Of a stretch of 64,000 nucleotides of DNA, positions 46,189 through 56,503 are shown in pieces. The notes beneath the pieces are model-generated. The model worked only from the letters and a program-made list of their open reading frames with translations, was not told the DNA's origin and did not search any database. The translations under genes and the position numbers were made by a program. The DNA is from Staphylococcus borealis (lineage in GTDB: Bacteria; Bacillota; Bacilli; Staphylococcales; Staphylococcaceae): NCBI RefSeq assembly GCF_001224225.1, contig NZ_CUEE01000005.1, positions 62,001 through 126,000 of the forward strand, given 5' to 3'. The number at the start of each line of letters is the position of its first letter. The first letter of the stretch is position 1.

Positions 46189-48225
46189 ATGTTAATGAGT
46201 ACACGTGAAAAGGAAATCATTGAACTGCTAATTAAGTATTACGGTCAATACGTCACGATTTATGAAATTGCTCAACAACTTGGCGTGTCCTCTCGTACAA
46301 TTCATCGTGAATTAAAAGGCATTGAATCCTATCTTCAAGGATTCAATATGACACTTGAACGTGCGAATAAAAAAGGCATTAAGTTGTCTTGTAACGATGA
46401 CCAAATTCAACTTTTAAAACAAGAAATGGCCCAACACGATACGATTGACTTGTCTGTTGAAGAACAAAAAGCGATTATCTTATACGCACTGATTCAATCC
46501 AAGCATGCGGTGAAGCAATACAGCTTGGCGCAAGAAATTGGCGTATCTGTTCAATCATTAACCAAATTACTTGATGACCTAGAGAAAGATCTCGCAAGCT
46601 ATCAACTTAACCTTTATCGCAAACGTGGTGAAGGGGTATATCTTGATGGCCCTGAATCGAAGAAACGTGAGTTCTTAAGTCAATTGATGGTAAATAACTT
46701 AAATAGTACAAGTGTTTACTCCGTTATCGAGAATCACTTTGTCTATCAATCGATTAATCAGTCACAACAAGCGTTAGTCGATTTGGATAGCATCTTCAAG
46801 ATTGAACGTATCTTAATGGATTACTTAGGCCAATTGCCGTACACCTTAACGGAGTCGAGCTACCTTACCTTAACCGTCCATATTGTATTGAGTATTGCGC
46901 GCATTCAAAATGGAGAATATGTATCCATAAATGAAGATATTCATCATTCTGTTAAAGACACATTTGAACATCAAATTGCTACAGAAATTGCGAAACGTAT
47001 AGAGACACTATACGATATCGACTTTAATCAAGCGGAAGTTACATTTATCACCATTCATTTACGCGGTGCAAACCGCCGAACAACCTCCAAGATGTTTGAG
47101 AATAATGAATTTGACGACCGTAAAATACAAGCATTTGTAAACCGTGTTGAACGTCTATCAGGCCAAACATTTGAAGACTATGCGACACTTGTTCATGGCT
47201 TATCATTGCACATCAATCCAGCGATTAATCGTTTGGAAGCCAATATTGAGACATATAATCCACTCACTGAGATGATTAAGTACAAGTACTCTCGTCTCTT
47301 CGACATCGTGCATAAAGCGATTGATCAGACGTGGCCGGAGCTAGTCTTCCCAGATAGCGAGATTGCCTTTATTGTCTTGCATTTTGGTGGCTCCTTAAAA
47401 AGTCAGTCGAGCCAACTGCTACATGTTTTAGTTGTCTGCAGTAGTGGTATTGGAACAAGTCGATTATTAGCAACACGACTACAACAATCGTTTAATGAAA
47501 TAGAGAAGATTACACAAGCGTCCGTCAGTGATTTGAAACGATTAAATCTTGAAGATTACGATGGTATTATTTCAACCGTTAAATTGGATATTTCAGCACC
47601 ATTTATTACGGTTAACCCGCTACTACCAGAAGCTGACGTGACCTATGTGGCATCATTCTTAAAGACGACTGAGCATAAAGCAAAACAACATGAAATACGC
47701 GAAGTAAAACATTCGATTCAAAATCCTGATCAAGTGGTCAGGAACATCGAACAAGGCTTAGCGTTGTTGAACTCTATGCAATTTGAATATAAAGATGTAA
47801 CTATTTGGAATCACTATTTAGCTGACTATCTTGAGGACAATGGCGTGATTGCGCCGAATAGTCAGACGTCATTCGCTGAGCTGTTGCAAGATAAATTGAA
47901 TCAGAATCCTGGTTGGATATTGCAACCCTACCCTGTTGCTATTCCACATATGAAGGATGATTTGATTCTTCGTCCGTTGATTCTCATCACGATATTGAAT
48001 CAAGAGATGGACATGCAAAGTACTCAAAATGACCTTTTCAAAATTAAATATATGGTTAGCCTATTCATCCCAAATAATGATGAAATGGCACAACTTGTCG
48101 GGGAACTATCTGCTGAATTGGGTCATCATCTCGAGCAAATTGATGACTTCATGCAAGACCCTGCCGCTATGAAACACATATTGAGAGATAGCTTTTTAAA
48201 ACGAATTCAAAACCAATTAACTTAG
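46189..48225 (+). CDS. mtlR: Mannitol operon activator MtlR
   Basis: A 678-residue regulator: N-terminal DNA-binding domains (about 1-85, [20 protein letters not shown]), two PRD domains (about 190-400, with histidines in VHIVLS, HIVLHFGG-type and [11 protein letters not shown]), a GatB-like EIIB domain ([19 protein letters not shown]) and a C-terminal EIIA-Mtl-like domain with AIPHMKDD. It activates mtl transcription when phosphorylation signals mannitol uptake. The ATG at 46189 follows AAAGGGGGG; the open frame extends 14 codons further. Confidence 0.95.
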   Translation: MLMSTREKEIIELLIKYYGQYVTIYEIAQQLGVSSRTIHRELKGIESYLQGFNMTLERANKKGIKLSCNDDQIQLLKQEMAQHDTIDLSVEEQKAIILYALIQSKHAVKQYSLAQEIGVSVQSLTKLLDDLEKDLASYQLNLYRKRGEGVYLDGPESKKREFLSQLMVNNLNSTSVYSVIENHFVYQSINQSQQALVDLDSIFKIERILMDYLGQLPYTLTESSYLTLTVHIVLSIARIQNGEYVSINEDIHHSVKDTFEHQIATEIAKRIETLYDIDFNQAEVTFITIHLRGANRRTTSKMFENNEFDDRKIQAFVNRVERLSGQTFEDYATLVHGLSLHINPAINRLEANIETYNPLTEMIKYKYSRLFDIVHKAIDQTWPELVFPDSEIAFIVLHFGGSLKSQSSQLLHVLVVCSSGIGTSRLLATRLQQSFNEIEKITQASVSDLKRLNLEDYDGIISTVKLDISAPFITVNPLLPEADVTYVASFLKTTEHKAKQHEIREVKHSIQNPDQVVRNIEQGLALLNSMQFEYKDVTIWNHYLADYLEDNGVIAPNSQTSFAELLQDKLNQNPGWILQPYPVAIPHMKDDLILRPLILITILNQEMDMQSTQNDLFKIKYMVSLFIPNNDEMAQLVGELSAELGHHLEQIDDFMQDPAAMKHILRDSFLKRIQNQLT

Positions 48226-48236
48226 GAGTGTATAAA

Positions 48237-48671
48237 ATGACTGAATTATTTAGTAATGACAATATCTTTTTAAACGTATCTGTAGGAAGCCAAGACGAAG
48301 CCATCGAAAAAGCAGGTCGTGCATTAGTAGATAGCGGTTCTGTAAACGAAGCGTATATCCAAGCAATGAAAGAACGTGAACAACTTGTTTCTACATTCAT
48401 GGGTAACGGATTAGCAATTCCTCACGGTACTGATGAAGCTAAAGGTGATGTATTAGCATCTGGTTTAACATTACTTCAAATTCCTGAAGGTGTAGATTGG
48501 AACGGCGAAACAGTGAAAGTTGTCGTTGGTATCGCTGGTAAAGATGGCGAACACTTAGACTTATTATCTAAAATCGCAATTACATTCAGTGAAGAAGAAA
48601 ATGTTGACCGTATCGTCAATGCTAAATCTGCGGAAGAAATCAAACAAGTCTTCGAGGAGGCTGATGCATAA
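48237..48671 (+). CDS. mtlF: Mannitol PTS EIIA
   Basis: A 144-residue cytoplasmic protein that accepts phosphate from HPr on His63 ([13 protein letters not shown]) and passes it to MtlA. The ATG at 48237 follows TTAGGAGTG; a GTG at 48228 lies inside that site. It ends with TAATG, sharing one base with mtlD. Confidence 0.96.
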   Translation: MTELFSNDNIFLNVSVGSQDEAIEKAGRALVDSGSVNEAYIQAMKEREQLVSTFMGNGLAIPHGTDEAKGDVLASGLTLLQIPEGVDWNGETVKVVVGIAGKDGEHLDLLSKIAITFSEEENVDRIVNAKSAEEIKQVFEEADA

Positions 48672-49774
48672 TGAAAGCTGTACATTTCGGAGCTGGTAAT
48701 ATTGGTCGTGGGTTCATCGGCTATATTCTTTCAGATAACAATATTGATGTCACATTTGCAGACGTTAACGAAGACATTATCACTGCATTAGATAAAGAAG
48801 GCGCGTATAACGTTATTCTTGCTAATGAAGAGAAAACAACAACACGCGTGACTGGTGTTAGTGCAATTAACAGTGGTCAACCTTCAGATGAGTTGAAACA
48901 AGCAATTCTTGAAGCAGATATCATTACAACTGCGGTTGGTGTGAACATTCTTCCTATCATTGCGAAATCATTCGCACCAGTGTTAAAAGAAAAAGAAAAT
49001 CACGTCAACATCGTGGCATGTGAAAATGCAATTATGGCGACTGATACGCTTAAAGAAGCAATCTTAGATATCACTGGTCCATTAGGCGATAACATTCACT
49101 TCGCAAACTCTGCGGTTGACCGTATTGTCCCTCTTCAAAAGAATGACAATATTTTAGACGTTATGGTTGAGCCTTTCTTTGAATGGGTTGTCGAAAAAGA
49201 CGCTTGGTACGGTGAAGAATTAGAACATATTAAATATGTTGATGATTTAACACCTTATATCGAACGTAAATTATTAACTGTTAATACAGGTCATGCCTTA
49301 TTAGCATATGCTGGTCGTTTCTATGGTAGAGATACTGTCCTAGATGCGGTTAAAGACGATGCTATCGTTGCAGATTTACGTCAAGTATTAGGTGAAACAA
49401 GCGAGTATATCGTAGATAACTTCAGCTTCACTAAAGATGAACAAGCGGCTTATGTTGAGAAAATTATTGGTCGTTTCGAAAATCCATACCTTTCTGACGA
49501 AGTAACACGTGTAGGTCGTGGCACAATCCGTAAAATCGGTCCTAAAGATCGTATTATCAAACCTTTATCTTATCTATATGAAAATAACTTACGTCGCAAA
49601 GGCTTATTAAAAGCAGCAGCGTTATTATTGAAATATGATGATATGAACGATAAAGAAACAGTTGAAATGCGTGAATATATTGATGCACATGGTGTAAAAG
49701 CATTCTTATTAGAATATGCGAAAATCAATGACCGTTTAGCAGATAAAATTGTAGCTGTGTACGAAGAACTATAA
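48671..49774 (+). CDS. mtlD: Mannitol-1-phosphate 5-dehydrogenase
   Basis: Oxidises mannitol-1-phosphate to fructose-6-phosphate with NAD. The 367-residue protein has the N-terminal dinucleotide motif [13 protein letters not shown] (residues 5-17), [15 protein letters not shown] and the catalytic region [17 protein letters not shown]. It is translationally coupled to mtlF by the one-base overlap and closes the operon. Confidence 0.96.
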   Translation: MKAVHFGAGNIGRGFIGYILSDNNIDVTFADVNEDIITALDKEGAYNVILANEEKTTTRVTGVSAINSGQPSDELKQAILEADIITTAVGVNILPIIAKSFAPVLKEKENHVNIVACENAIMATDTLKEAILDITGPLGDNIHFANSAVDRIVPLQKNDNILDVMVEPFFEWVVEKDAWYGEELEHIKYVDDLTPYIERKLLTVNTGHALLAYAGRFYGRDTVLDAVKDDAIVADLRQVLGETSEYIVDNFSFTKDEQAAYVEKIIGRFENPYLSDEVTRVGRGTIRKIGPKDRIIKPLSYLYENNLRRKGLLKAAALLLKYDDMNDKETVEMREYIDAHGVKAFLLEYAKINDRLADKIVAVYEEL

Positions 49775-49838
49775 TGCGTTAATTACTCTAACAATTGAAT
49801 GCGTGCAGGTTTGCTGCTCGCTTGCTCTAGGAATTGCT

Positions 49839-49886
49839 GGGAGCGAAACAGAATTCTAGTGTTTAAGAATTCGTTTTTTCGCCCCC
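49839..49886. repeat. Staphylococcal intergenic hairpin repeat, copy 3 (diverged)
   Basis: GGGAGCGAAACAGAATTC and GAATTCGTTTTTTCGCCCCC form a hairpin downstream of mtlD; the arms have co-varied (GCGAAA with TTTTCGC) compared with other copies. Confidence 0.75.
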
Positions 49887-49899
49887 ACAAAGTTGATTA

Positions 49900-49941
49900 G
49901 GGAGTGGGACAGAATTCTTTTAAATTCGTCGTCCCACTCCC
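49900..49941. repeat. Staphylococcal intergenic hairpin repeat, copy 4
   Basis: GGGAGTGGGACAGAATTC and AATTCGTCGTCCCACTCCC form a nearly perfect hairpin, 13 bases after copy 3. Confidence 0.85.
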
Positions 49942-49976
49942 AATCAACCACTGTGAAGCCAATCTGTTTATAATTG

Positions 49977-50042
49977 AAAAGAGTTAAATCACTTTATAAG
50001 CCTTTTTCAAAGTCTTGTAGGTTGTGATTTAACTCTTTTTTT
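49977..50042. terminator. Strong terminator-like hairpin
   Basis: AAAAGAGTTAAATCAC pairs with GTGATTTAACTCTTTT, followed by T-run on the plus strand. The 30-base loop is long. It may end read-through from mtlD or an untranslated RNA. Confidence 0.7.
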
Positions 50043-50295
50043 ACTTAGGTTTTGTCTCAGTGCTAATGCTATTCCTAGTAGCGTCTCGCAGCCTATACTT
50101 CGTATTTTAGCAAGTAAAATTTATAATTCTAGCCATCTACAATAGTTTAGTTGAACCTATATTATTAATTAATAATCATTCAAAGTCTCATAACTTAAAG
50201 TTATGAACACATAAATAAGTGATATGAATACTTTCACATTTTAAAGGAATAGTTAAATAAAGGGTGTTCATGAATATATCTTGGAGGGATTATTA

Positions 50296-51054
50296 ATGGG
50301 AAAATTAGATGGTAAAGTCGCATTTATTACAGGTGCAGGTTCAGGTATGGGTAAAGCACAGGCCATTCTTTATGCATCAGAAGGTGCTAAAGTTATAATC
50401 GCTGATATCAATGAAGAAACTGTGATCCAAACAGCTAGTGACATTAAAGCGCATGGTGGCGAAGCACTACCAGTTACGATCGATGTATCTAATAAAGAAA
50501 GTGTTGACCACGCTGTTAAACAAGGTGTTGAAGCATTTGGTACGATCAATATCTTAAGTAATACAGCTGGTATTCTAGATGATTATAAACCAACGCTAGA
50601 AACGTCAGAGGAATTATGGGATAGAATTATTAATATCAATTTAAAAGGTACGTATCTTGTAACGAATGCAGTGTTGCCACATATGATCGACAATGGCAAA
50701 GGTACGGTTATTAATATTGCTTCTATCGGTGCATTTGTAGCTGGCGGTGGCGGTGCTGCTTATACTTCAGCGAAACATGGTATTGCAGGTTATACGAAAC
50801 AATTATCATTTGATTATGGTCTTAAAGGTATTAAAGCAAACGCCATTGCACCTGGTGCCGTTGATACTGGCATGACACATGCGATGTTTGAAGAAGGTTC
50901 TGCAGATGTTATGGAAAAAACAAATTCTGTACCTGCTGGTCGTTATGGTCAACCAGAGGAAATTGCACAATTGTCACTCTTCCTAGCAAGTGATGATTCT
51001 GATTTCATCCACGGTTCAATTATTCCAATCGATGGTGGTTGGTTAGTCGATTAA
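50296..51054 (+). CDS. Short-chain dehydrogenase/reductase
   Basis: A 252-residue classical SDR: cofactor motif TGAGSGMGKA (about 12-21) and ADINEE after the second strand, NTAGI where most have NNAG, catalytic Ser in INIASIGAF and YTSAK (Tyr/Lys). The C-terminus HGSIIPIDGGWLVD is typical. The acidic residue after strand 2 suggests NAD. Substrate unknown. The ATG at 50296 follows TTGGAGGG; single gene with terminator. Confidence 0.9.
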   Translation: MGKLDGKVAFITGAGSGMGKAQAILYASEGAKVIIADINEETVIQTASDIKAHGGEALPVTIDVSNKESVDHAVKQGVEAFGTINILSNTAGILDDYKPTLETSEELWDRIININLKGTYLVTNAVLPHMIDNGKGTVINIASIGAFVAGGGGAAYTSAKHGIAGYTKQLSFDYGLKGIKANAIAPGAVDTGMTHAMFEEGSADVMEKTNSVPAGRYGQPEEIAQLSLFLASDDSDFIHGSIIPIDGGWLVD

Positions 51055-51088
51055 TGATGCAATCATATTTCAATGATGCGTCACTAAT

Positions 51089-51131
51089 AAAAGCGTTGAG
51101 TCACTATTAATGAAGTGATTCAACGCTTTTT
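51089..51131. terminator. Terminator between convergent genes
   Basis: AAAAGCGTTGAGTCACT pairs with AGTGATTCAACGCTTTT, 9-base loop, flanked by A and T runs; serves the SDR gene and the HAAS gene. Confidence 0.9.
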
Positions 51132-51140
51132 ATCAATCAT

Positions 51141-51929
51141 TTAAGAATGATGCTTTCGCTCTTTTCGGTTCGTATAATAAGCACGACCAAAGAATGCGAT
51201 ATTGATTCCAATAAGTAATACGATATACAGTACAAGTGATATCGTTAGAAATTGCTCATTAGAATGATGATGTGCTTTAAAAATCTGGCCAATTAAATTA
51301 GGTAAGCACACGATAAAGATGACAAGTGCAAATAGCTTTTGTTTCACAATGAAACATAGCAACATGACAATTGCTAATAATATGAGTCTAGTAACGATAC
51401 TTTGCGTTTGATTAAGGCGCACAAGTGTATAGATTGGATATTTTTCAGCAATATACGTACTTACAATCATTAGTGTAAAAAGAACCATACCGCCTATAAA
51501 CGCATAGACATAGACACGTTTAGCATCGCCATATTTTACAATTGCTTTTCTTATTAAGAACCACGGCACAATAATCGCTAATACGAAGATAAAAATTATA
51601 TTTAAAATATAGCCCACCGTGAGTGTAAAGGTCGTTTCAAAGAAATCTGGTATCGTAAATACCGCAATCATAAAGCATACGAAGTACGTTAAATATTTAG
51701 GTAACCCTTTAGTGAAGCTCATTTCTTTAGAGAAATTATCCGCATAGTCTTTCACAGGCGTATTCAGAATATCGCTCACATCGCCACCATTCGCTTCTGC
51801 CATTTCAAAGTGATCTTGTAATTCATCACCAATGGCATGGACTTCATCCTCATCCTTACCTCTAAACATTAATTCTGCCTTTAGCTTTAATATATAGTCT
51901 TCCTGTTCTTTAGTCATCATATTCATCAC
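51141..51929 (-). CDS. HAAS-domain membrane protein (DUF1700-like), partner of PadR
   Basis: A 262-residue protein: about the first 70 residues are the soluble helical HAAS-type domain (EDYILKLKAELMFRGKDEDEV, AIGDELQDHFEMAEANGGD as consecutive parts), then about six to seven hydrophobic segments and a basic tail (NRKERKHHS). Such proteins are encoded next to PadR-like regulators and are thought to act in envelope or stress signalling. Its start overlaps the padR gene end by 20 bases. Confidence 0.8.
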   Translation of the reverse strand: MMNMMTKEQEDYILKLKAELMFRGKDEDEVHAIGDELQDHFEMAEANGGDVSDILNTPVKDYADNFSKEMSFTKGLPKYLTYFVCFMIAVFTIPDFFETTFTLTVGYILNIIFIFVLAIIVPWFLIRKAIVKYGDAKRVYVYAFIGGMVLFTLMIVSTYIAEKYPIYTLVRLNQTQSIVTRLILLAIVMLLCFIVKQKLFALVIFIVCLPNLIGQIFKAHHHSNEQFLTISLVLYIVLLIGINIAFFGRAYYTNRKERKHHS

Positions 51930-52248
51930 TCCCGAATAAATTATTCATTCCTGAGTTGAGATAACGCCATTTCTCCTTAAATCGTTCCAATTCTTCTTGG
52001 CCGCTTTCAGAAATCGTATAATACTTACGTTTAGGGCCACCGTTATCTGATTTACGCGTGGTTGTGTGAACGTAGCCTTTCTTACTTAATCTAAGTAACA
52101 CTGGATAAATACTACCATCGCTAATTTCAGGAAATTGGTTTTCTTTTAATTTCTCTAAAATTTCATACCCATAGGTCTCACCCTTAGCTATAAGTCCTAG
52201 AATTGCGCCATCTAAAAGCCCCTTCATCATTTGATTAGATACTGACAT
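51910..52248 (-). CDS. PadR-family transcriptional regulator
   Basis: A 112-residue winged-helix repressor: LLDGAILGLIAKGETYGYEIL, then ISDGSIYPVLLRLSKKGYV and GGPKRKYYTISESGQEEL. PadR regulators usually repress their own operon. The gene overlaps the HAAS gene, and two ATCTTA-containing elements precede it. The ATG follows AAAGGTGATG. Confidence 0.9.
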   Translation of the reverse strand: MSVSNQMMKGLLDGAILGLIAKGETYGYEILEKLKENQFPEISDGSIYPVLLRLSKKGYVHTTTRKSDNGGPKRKYYTISESGQEELERFKEKWRYLNSGMNNLFGSDEYDD

Positions 52249-52263
52249 GTCATCACCTTTTGT

Positions 52264-52331
52264 TAACTATCTTATAATATAAGATAATGCATTTTAAAAA
52301 AGAAGTCAACTATCTTACAATAAAATATAGT
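52264..52331. promoter_or_regulatory. Probable PadR operators
   Basis: ATCTTAT (52269-52275) and ATAAGAT (52279-52285) form a perfect inverted repeat, and ACTATCTTA recurs at 52309-52317 with an AAAATATAGT partner. The repeated element 43 bases apart upstream of the padR gene suggests autoregulation. Confidence 0.6.
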
Positions 52332-52383
52332 GATACTTTAATCGCTACGCTAATTAATAAGTTACATAAATAACACATTAAAA

Positions 52384-52411
52384 CCCCCAGCAGCTTTGGC
52401 GCGCCTGGGGG
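52384..52411 (-). terminator. Terminator of the downstream dihydrolipoyl dehydrogenase gene
   Basis: CCCCCAG and CTGGGGG form a GC-rich stem with a GGCGCGCC loop; on the minus strand TTTTAA follows. Confidence 0.75.
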
Positions 52412-52516
52412 ATTATCCATACTCGTTACGTAAATATTAAAATTCATTTTGTGTAATTTATAAATAAATCGCTAATGTATTTGACTTGGTTTTTGAAAGA
52501 TAATGATCGTTCATAT

Positions 52517-53881
52517 TTAATGGTATATTGCTTTTCCAAAAGATGCCTCTGCACTTTCACCAATCACTTCTGATAGTGAAGGATGTGGTTGAATAATGTG
52601 CGCAATATCGTTCAACGTACCTCCTGCCACTTTAATGCCTAAGATTTCACTAATTAAATCTGTCGCATGCGGCCCAACGATAAATCCACCTAAAATCTTG
52701 CCATCTTGCTTATTCGCTACTATTTTAACAAGTCCTTGTGTTTCACCTTTCAAGATTGCTTTAGGATTCTTCTGAAAAGACGCAGTCGTCACTTCAACCT
52801 CATAGCCCGCCTCTTGTGCTTGTAATGCTGATAAACCAACAGACGCAGATTCTAATCTTGTATAGATACATCGCGGTATATCTTCTTGATTAATCGCCTC
52901 TGGATGTTTGCCTGCAATATGTTCTGCTACATACTTACCATGCGCACTTGCGGTATGTGCTAGTTGATAACCTGGCACCAAATCACCAATCGCATAAACA
53001 TGCGCATAGCTTGTTTCATAATGTTCATTGACTTGGAGGCACTTCCCTTCCTGTTCTAGATTTAACGCCTTAGCCACATGAACATTAGGTTGTCGTCCTG
53101 TCGCAAAGAGTAACGTTTCATATGGTATTTCTTTAGGTCCGTCTTTACCATCTATTTCTAAGGTTGTAGCATTTACTTTCGTTGTTTCTGAATTGGTAAT
53201 AATTTGTACACCTTGTTGTTTCAGATATGAGGATAGATGCGTATGTATCTCCTCAATTTCACTAGATAAAATGTTATCGCCTTTTTCCAAAATCGTTACA
53301 TCTACGCCTAAGTCAGCCATTGAAGAGGCGATTTCCGAGGCAATCACACCGCCACCAATTATCACGAGTTGTTTCGGCAATGCATCCATGTTGAAAAATG
53401 TGTCAGCTGTTTCAAAGTGTGCTTGATCTAGACCTTCGATTGGTGGTACAAACGGCTTTGTCCCTGTTGCTAAAATAATATCTTTCGCCGAGTAAATGGT
53501 CTGATTCACTTGGACTTTCAATCCTTCAAGTACTTCCGCTTCGCCTTCAATCATGTCAACATTGTGTTGCTGTAGTGCATCTCGAACGTCATCCGTTACG
53601 GTCTTAAACACTTGGTCTTTACGTTGCACTAGACCGTTTAAATCAATATCTATGTGATTCGTCTTAATTCCCCAATTGTTTGCAGATTGTATGTCTCTCA
53701 CTTTCGCACCATATTCTAAAAATATCTTTGACGGTATACAACCTACGTTCAGACATACACCACCCACATGTTGTTTCTCAACAATCGCTACATGCTTTCC
53801 TAATTGTGCTGCTCGAATTGCTGCTGCATAACCTCCAGGCCCTGCTCCAATAACGATTAAATCATATGATTTAGACATCAT
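52517..53881 (-). CDS. Dihydrolipoyl dehydrogenase, second copy
   Basis: A 454-residue flavoenzyme: FAD motif GAGPGGYAAAIRAAQLG, redox-active GGVCLNVGCIPSK (Cys pair CLNVGC), NAD motif VIIGGGVIASEIASSMADLG and the C-terminal dimer motif HPSLSEVIGESA. It reoxidises lipoyl groups of the acetoin dehydrogenase-like complex. It is separated from the E2 gene by a terminator and has its own cre-like element, so it is probably transcribed on its own. It is paralogous to the first gene of the operon at 57489-58841. Confidence 0.92.
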   Translation of the reverse strand: MMSKSYDLIVIGAGPGGYAAAIRAAQLGKHVAIVEKQHVGGVCLNVGCIPSKIFLEYGAKVRDIQSANNWGIKTNHIDIDLNGLVQRKDQVFKTVTDDVRDALQQHNVDMIEGEAEVLEGLKVQVNQTIYSAKDIILATGTKPFVPPIEGLDQAHFETADTFFNMDALPKQLVIIGGGVIASEIASSMADLGVDVTILEKGDNILSSEIEEIHTHLSSYLKQQGVQIITNSETTKVNATTLEIDGKDGPKEIPYETLLFATGRQPNVHVAKALNLEQEGKCLQVNEHYETSYAHVYAIGDLVPGYQLAHTASAHGKYVAEHIAGKHPEAINQEDIPRCIYTRLESASVGLSALQAQEAGYEVEVTTASFQKNPKAILKGETQGLVKIVANKQDGKILGGFIVGPHATDLISEILGIKVAGGTLNDIAHIIQPHPSLSEVIGESAEASFGKAIYH

Positions 53882-53959
53882 TTGCTACCCCTTTCACCTT
53901 TGAAGTTGTCTTTCCATCCCTTAATAATGTTTGCTTTGAACATAATCACCCTAATTTGG

Positions 53960-53974
53960 TGTAAGCGCTTTACA
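53960..53974. promoter_or_regulatory. cre-like palindrome upstream of the second dihydrolipoyl dehydrogenase
   Basis: TGTAAGCGCTTTACA resembles a cre site with one extra base in the right half, 79 bases before the gene start. Weaker than the sites at 2101 and 23798. Confidence 0.55.
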
Positions 53975-54082
53975 CCCTTTCAATTATATATTAGAGTTAT
54001 ATTTTTATAATTTCAAATAAACGTAAGTGACAGATTTTTTACTTTTTTAAATAAGGGACGTATTTAGAACAAGGCATGAAAA

Positions 54083-54113
54083 TCCCCCAGCATTTTAAAT
54101 GCGCTGAGGGTAT
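54083..54113 (-). terminator. Terminator of the acetoin dehydrogenase-like operon
   Basis: On the minus strand CCCTCAGCGCATTT pairs with AAATGCTGGGGG, followed by ATTTTC. It lies 25 bases after the E2 gene. Confidence 0.75.
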
Positions 54114-54137
54114 TAATCGAATCAAATGGGTTTGTTA

Positions 54138-55430
54138 TTACAGAATTAATAGATATGGATTTTCGATATATTTAGCTAATACTTTTAAGAAGTCAGCAGC
54201 ACTCGCACCATCAAGAATTTGATGATCAAATGTTAAGCTTAACGGAATGCGTGATACTTGTTTGATACTATCTCCTTCCAGCACAACTTCTTTAGAAAGT
54301 GCACCTACGCCTAGAATACCTGTTTCACCTAGATTAAGAATAGGTGTAAAGTATTCAACACCACTGGTACCCATATTTGTAATTGTGAAGGTAGCACCTG
54401 AAAGTTGAATATCGTTAGTGTTACCGTCACGTACCGCTTCAGCAGAAGACTTAATTTCTTGAGCTAAGGCACCAATACTTTTAGTATCTGCATTGTTAAT
54501 AACTGGTACCATTAAACCTTCATCGAGTGAGGTTGCTACACCTAAATGAACATCATCGTATTCTGTAAGTTGACCATTTTCATAACGTGCGTTCATAGCA
54601 CCATAATCTTTAAGCGCTAATACGATGGCTTTGGCTAGCAATACTGTGACAGTCAGTTTCGTATCTTGATTTGCATTCTCAAGTTCCGCCGATAATTTGT
54701 CTTTAAAATCTAGCAAGCGGTCGGCATCTACTTTGCGATGTAATGTGAGTTGTGCTGTTTCATTAAGACTCTGACGCATATTTTGTGCAATACGCTTACG
54801 CATAGGATTTAATCCCTCGCCCACATTTACACTGTTAAAGCTAGCCTCTACTGTAGATTGTGTTGGCTCATCTTTATTTTCAAAATCATATCCTTGATTT
54901 TCGACACGTTGGATGTCTAGTTTCGTAATACGTTGATTACCACCCGTACCTTGAATTCGCGTAATATCAAACTCTTTATCTTTTGCCATCTTGCGTGCAA
55001 GTGGTGAAATAAAGATACGTTTACCATTTTTATGTTCAATATTATTGGATTTTCTTGTATCTTCATCATGCTTACTATCATCTTCATTTGCAGAAGTTGT
55101 ATCGTTCGTTTGTTGATTTTCATTGTCTGATTGAGCGTTGTTTAACTCTACATTTTCAGAATGAGAAGTATTGCTATCTTCAGAACTCTCACCTTCGTCT
55201 CCAATAACACCTAAAGTAGATTTGACTTCTGCTTCTTCACCGGCTTGAACTTTAATTTGGAGTAGCGTACCACTGGCCGGTGCCTCAACATCTTGCGTTA
55301 GTTTCTCAGAACTGATTGTACAGACGCTTTCCCCTTGTTCGACAGTGTCTCCTTCAGCTTTAAACCATTCTTCGACTGTGCCTTCTTTCATCGTCATACC
55401 GAGTTTTGGCATAATAATATTTTCGCTCAT
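54138..55430 (-). CDS. acoC: Dihydrolipoamide acetyltransferase (E2) of acetoin dehydrogenase-type complex
   Basis: A 430-residue E2: one lipoyl domain (about 1-78, lipoyl-Lys43 in SSEKLTQDV), an acidic Asn/Asp/Ser-rich linker (80-140), the peripheral subunit-binding domain (FISPLARKMAKDKEFD) and the acyltransferase core ending in LTFDHQILDGA (HxxxDG motif). It transfers the acetyl group from E1 to coenzyme A. Gene order and E1 lengths favour an acetoin rather than pyruvate substrate. Confidence 0.9.
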   Translation of the reverse strand: MSENIIMPKLGMTMKEGTVEEWFKAEGDTVEQGESVCTISSEKLTQDVEAPASGTLLQIKVQAGEEAEVKSTLGVIGDEGESSEDSNTSHSENVELNNAQSDNENQQTNDTTSANEDDSKHDEDTRKSNNIEHKNGKRIFISPLARKMAKDKEFDITRIQGTGGNQRITKLDIQRVENQGYDFENKDEPTQSTVEASFNSVNVGEGLNPMRKRIAQNMRQSLNETAQLTLHRKVDADRLLDFKDKLSAELENANQDTKLTVTVLLAKAIVLALKDYGAMNARYENGQLTEYDDVHLGVATSLDEGLMVPVINNADTKSIGALAQEIKSSAEAVRDGNTNDIQLSGATFTITNMGTSGVEYFTPILNLGETGILGVGALSKEVVLEGDSIKQVSRIPLSLTFDHQILDGASAADFLKVLAKYIENPYLLIL

Positions 55431-55448
55431 CGTTCAACACCTCCCTGC

Positions 55449-56489
55449 CTATGAATTAACTTGTTTTAAGTCTTCAATTAGTTCAGACGCAACATCCAAC
55501 ACTTTATCTACGTTTGGTATATAGGCTTGTTCAAGGTTAGCTGCGAATGGAACTGGTGTATCAGGTGCAGTGACTTTTTTGATTGGTCCGTCTAAGTAAT
55601 CGAAACCGATATCACCAATAACAGATGCCACATCTCTTGCTACATTACATTGTGGATTCGATTCATCAATCACAATTAATCGTCCTGTCTTCTTCACTGA
55701 ATCTAGTACTGTTTCTTCATCCCACGGTGATACAGAACGTAAATCAATGACTTCAACTGAAACGTTATCCTCTGCTAATTTCTCTGCTGTCTCTTCAGCA
55801 ACAGCAACCATTTTACCGATTGCTACAATTGTTAAATCCTCACCTTCACGTGTCACATTTGCTTTACCAATTTCTACTGTATAAGGTTCTTCAGGTACAT
55901 TGCCTTTTTGACCGAGTAACGTTTTATCTTCTGAAAAGACTACCAAATTATCATCTTGTACTGCTGCCATTAACAGTCCTTTAGCATCATAAGGATTAGA
56001 CGGCACAACCACTTTCACACCTGGAATAGCGGCGAACATGTTATATAGCGATTGAGAATGTTGTGCTGCTGCACCTGCACCAGCGCCATGAACTGTACGT
56101 ACGACAAGTGGAATTTTAGCTTTACCACCAAACATGTAACGCATTTTTGCTCCTTGATTTAGAATCGGATCCAATCCAAAACCAATAAAATCATTAAACA
56201 TTAATTCAGCAATAGGACGTAAGCCGGTTGCCGCTGCACCTACAGCAGAACTTAATGTAATATGTTCAGCAATTGGAGTATCAATAACACGGTCACGACT
56301 ATATTTTTTTGCGAGACCTTTTGTGACACCAAAGACGCCCCCAAAAGTATCGTCATCTTTAATATGTTCAACACCTGCACCACCTGAAACATCGGTACCA
56401 ATGAGAATAACGTTGTCATCTTGTTCCATTGACTGATCGATTGCTTCGTTAATTGCGCCCATAAATGTTAACTTGCGTTCTTCACTCAT
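55449..56489 (-). CDS. acoB: E1 beta subunit of acetoin dehydrogenase-type complex
   Basis: A 346-residue transketolase-like subunit: FMGAINEAIDQSMEQDDNVI, GTDVSGGAGV, RVIDTPIAEHITLSSAVGAA, VVRTVHGAGAGAAAQHSQS and EVIDLRSVSPWDEETV, then VTAPDTPVPFAANLEQAY. Works with E1 alpha as a thiamine diphosphate enzyme. The length (346) fits AcoB. It ends 18 bases before the E2 start; the ATG follows AAAGGAGGT. Confidence 0.9.
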   Translation of the reverse strand: MSEERKLTFMGAINEAIDQSMEQDDNVILIGTDVSGGAGVEHIKDDDTFGGVFGVTKGLAKKYSRDRVIDTPIAEHITLSSAVGAAATGLRPIAELMFNDFIGFGLDPILNQGAKMRYMFGGKAKIPLVVRTVHGAGAGAAAQHSQSLYNMFAAIPGVKVVVPSNPYDAKGLLMAAVQDDNLVVFSEDKTLLGQKGNVPEEPYTVEIGKANVTREGEDLTIVAIGKMVAVAEETAEKLAEDNVSVEVIDLRSVSPWDEETVLDSVKKTGRLIVIDESNPQCNVARDVASVIGDIGFDYLDGPIKKVTAPDTPVPFAANLEQAYIPNVDKVLDVASELIEDLKQVNS

Positions 56490-56503
56490 AGCGATAACCT
56501 CCT

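Larger units (their letters stand above)
49775..50295. other. 521-base intergenic region with repeats and a terminator
   Basis: No gene seen. It holds two tandem staphylococcal hairpin repeats, a strong hairpin with T-run and the leader of the SDR gene. AT content is high in the right half. Confidence 0.7.
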
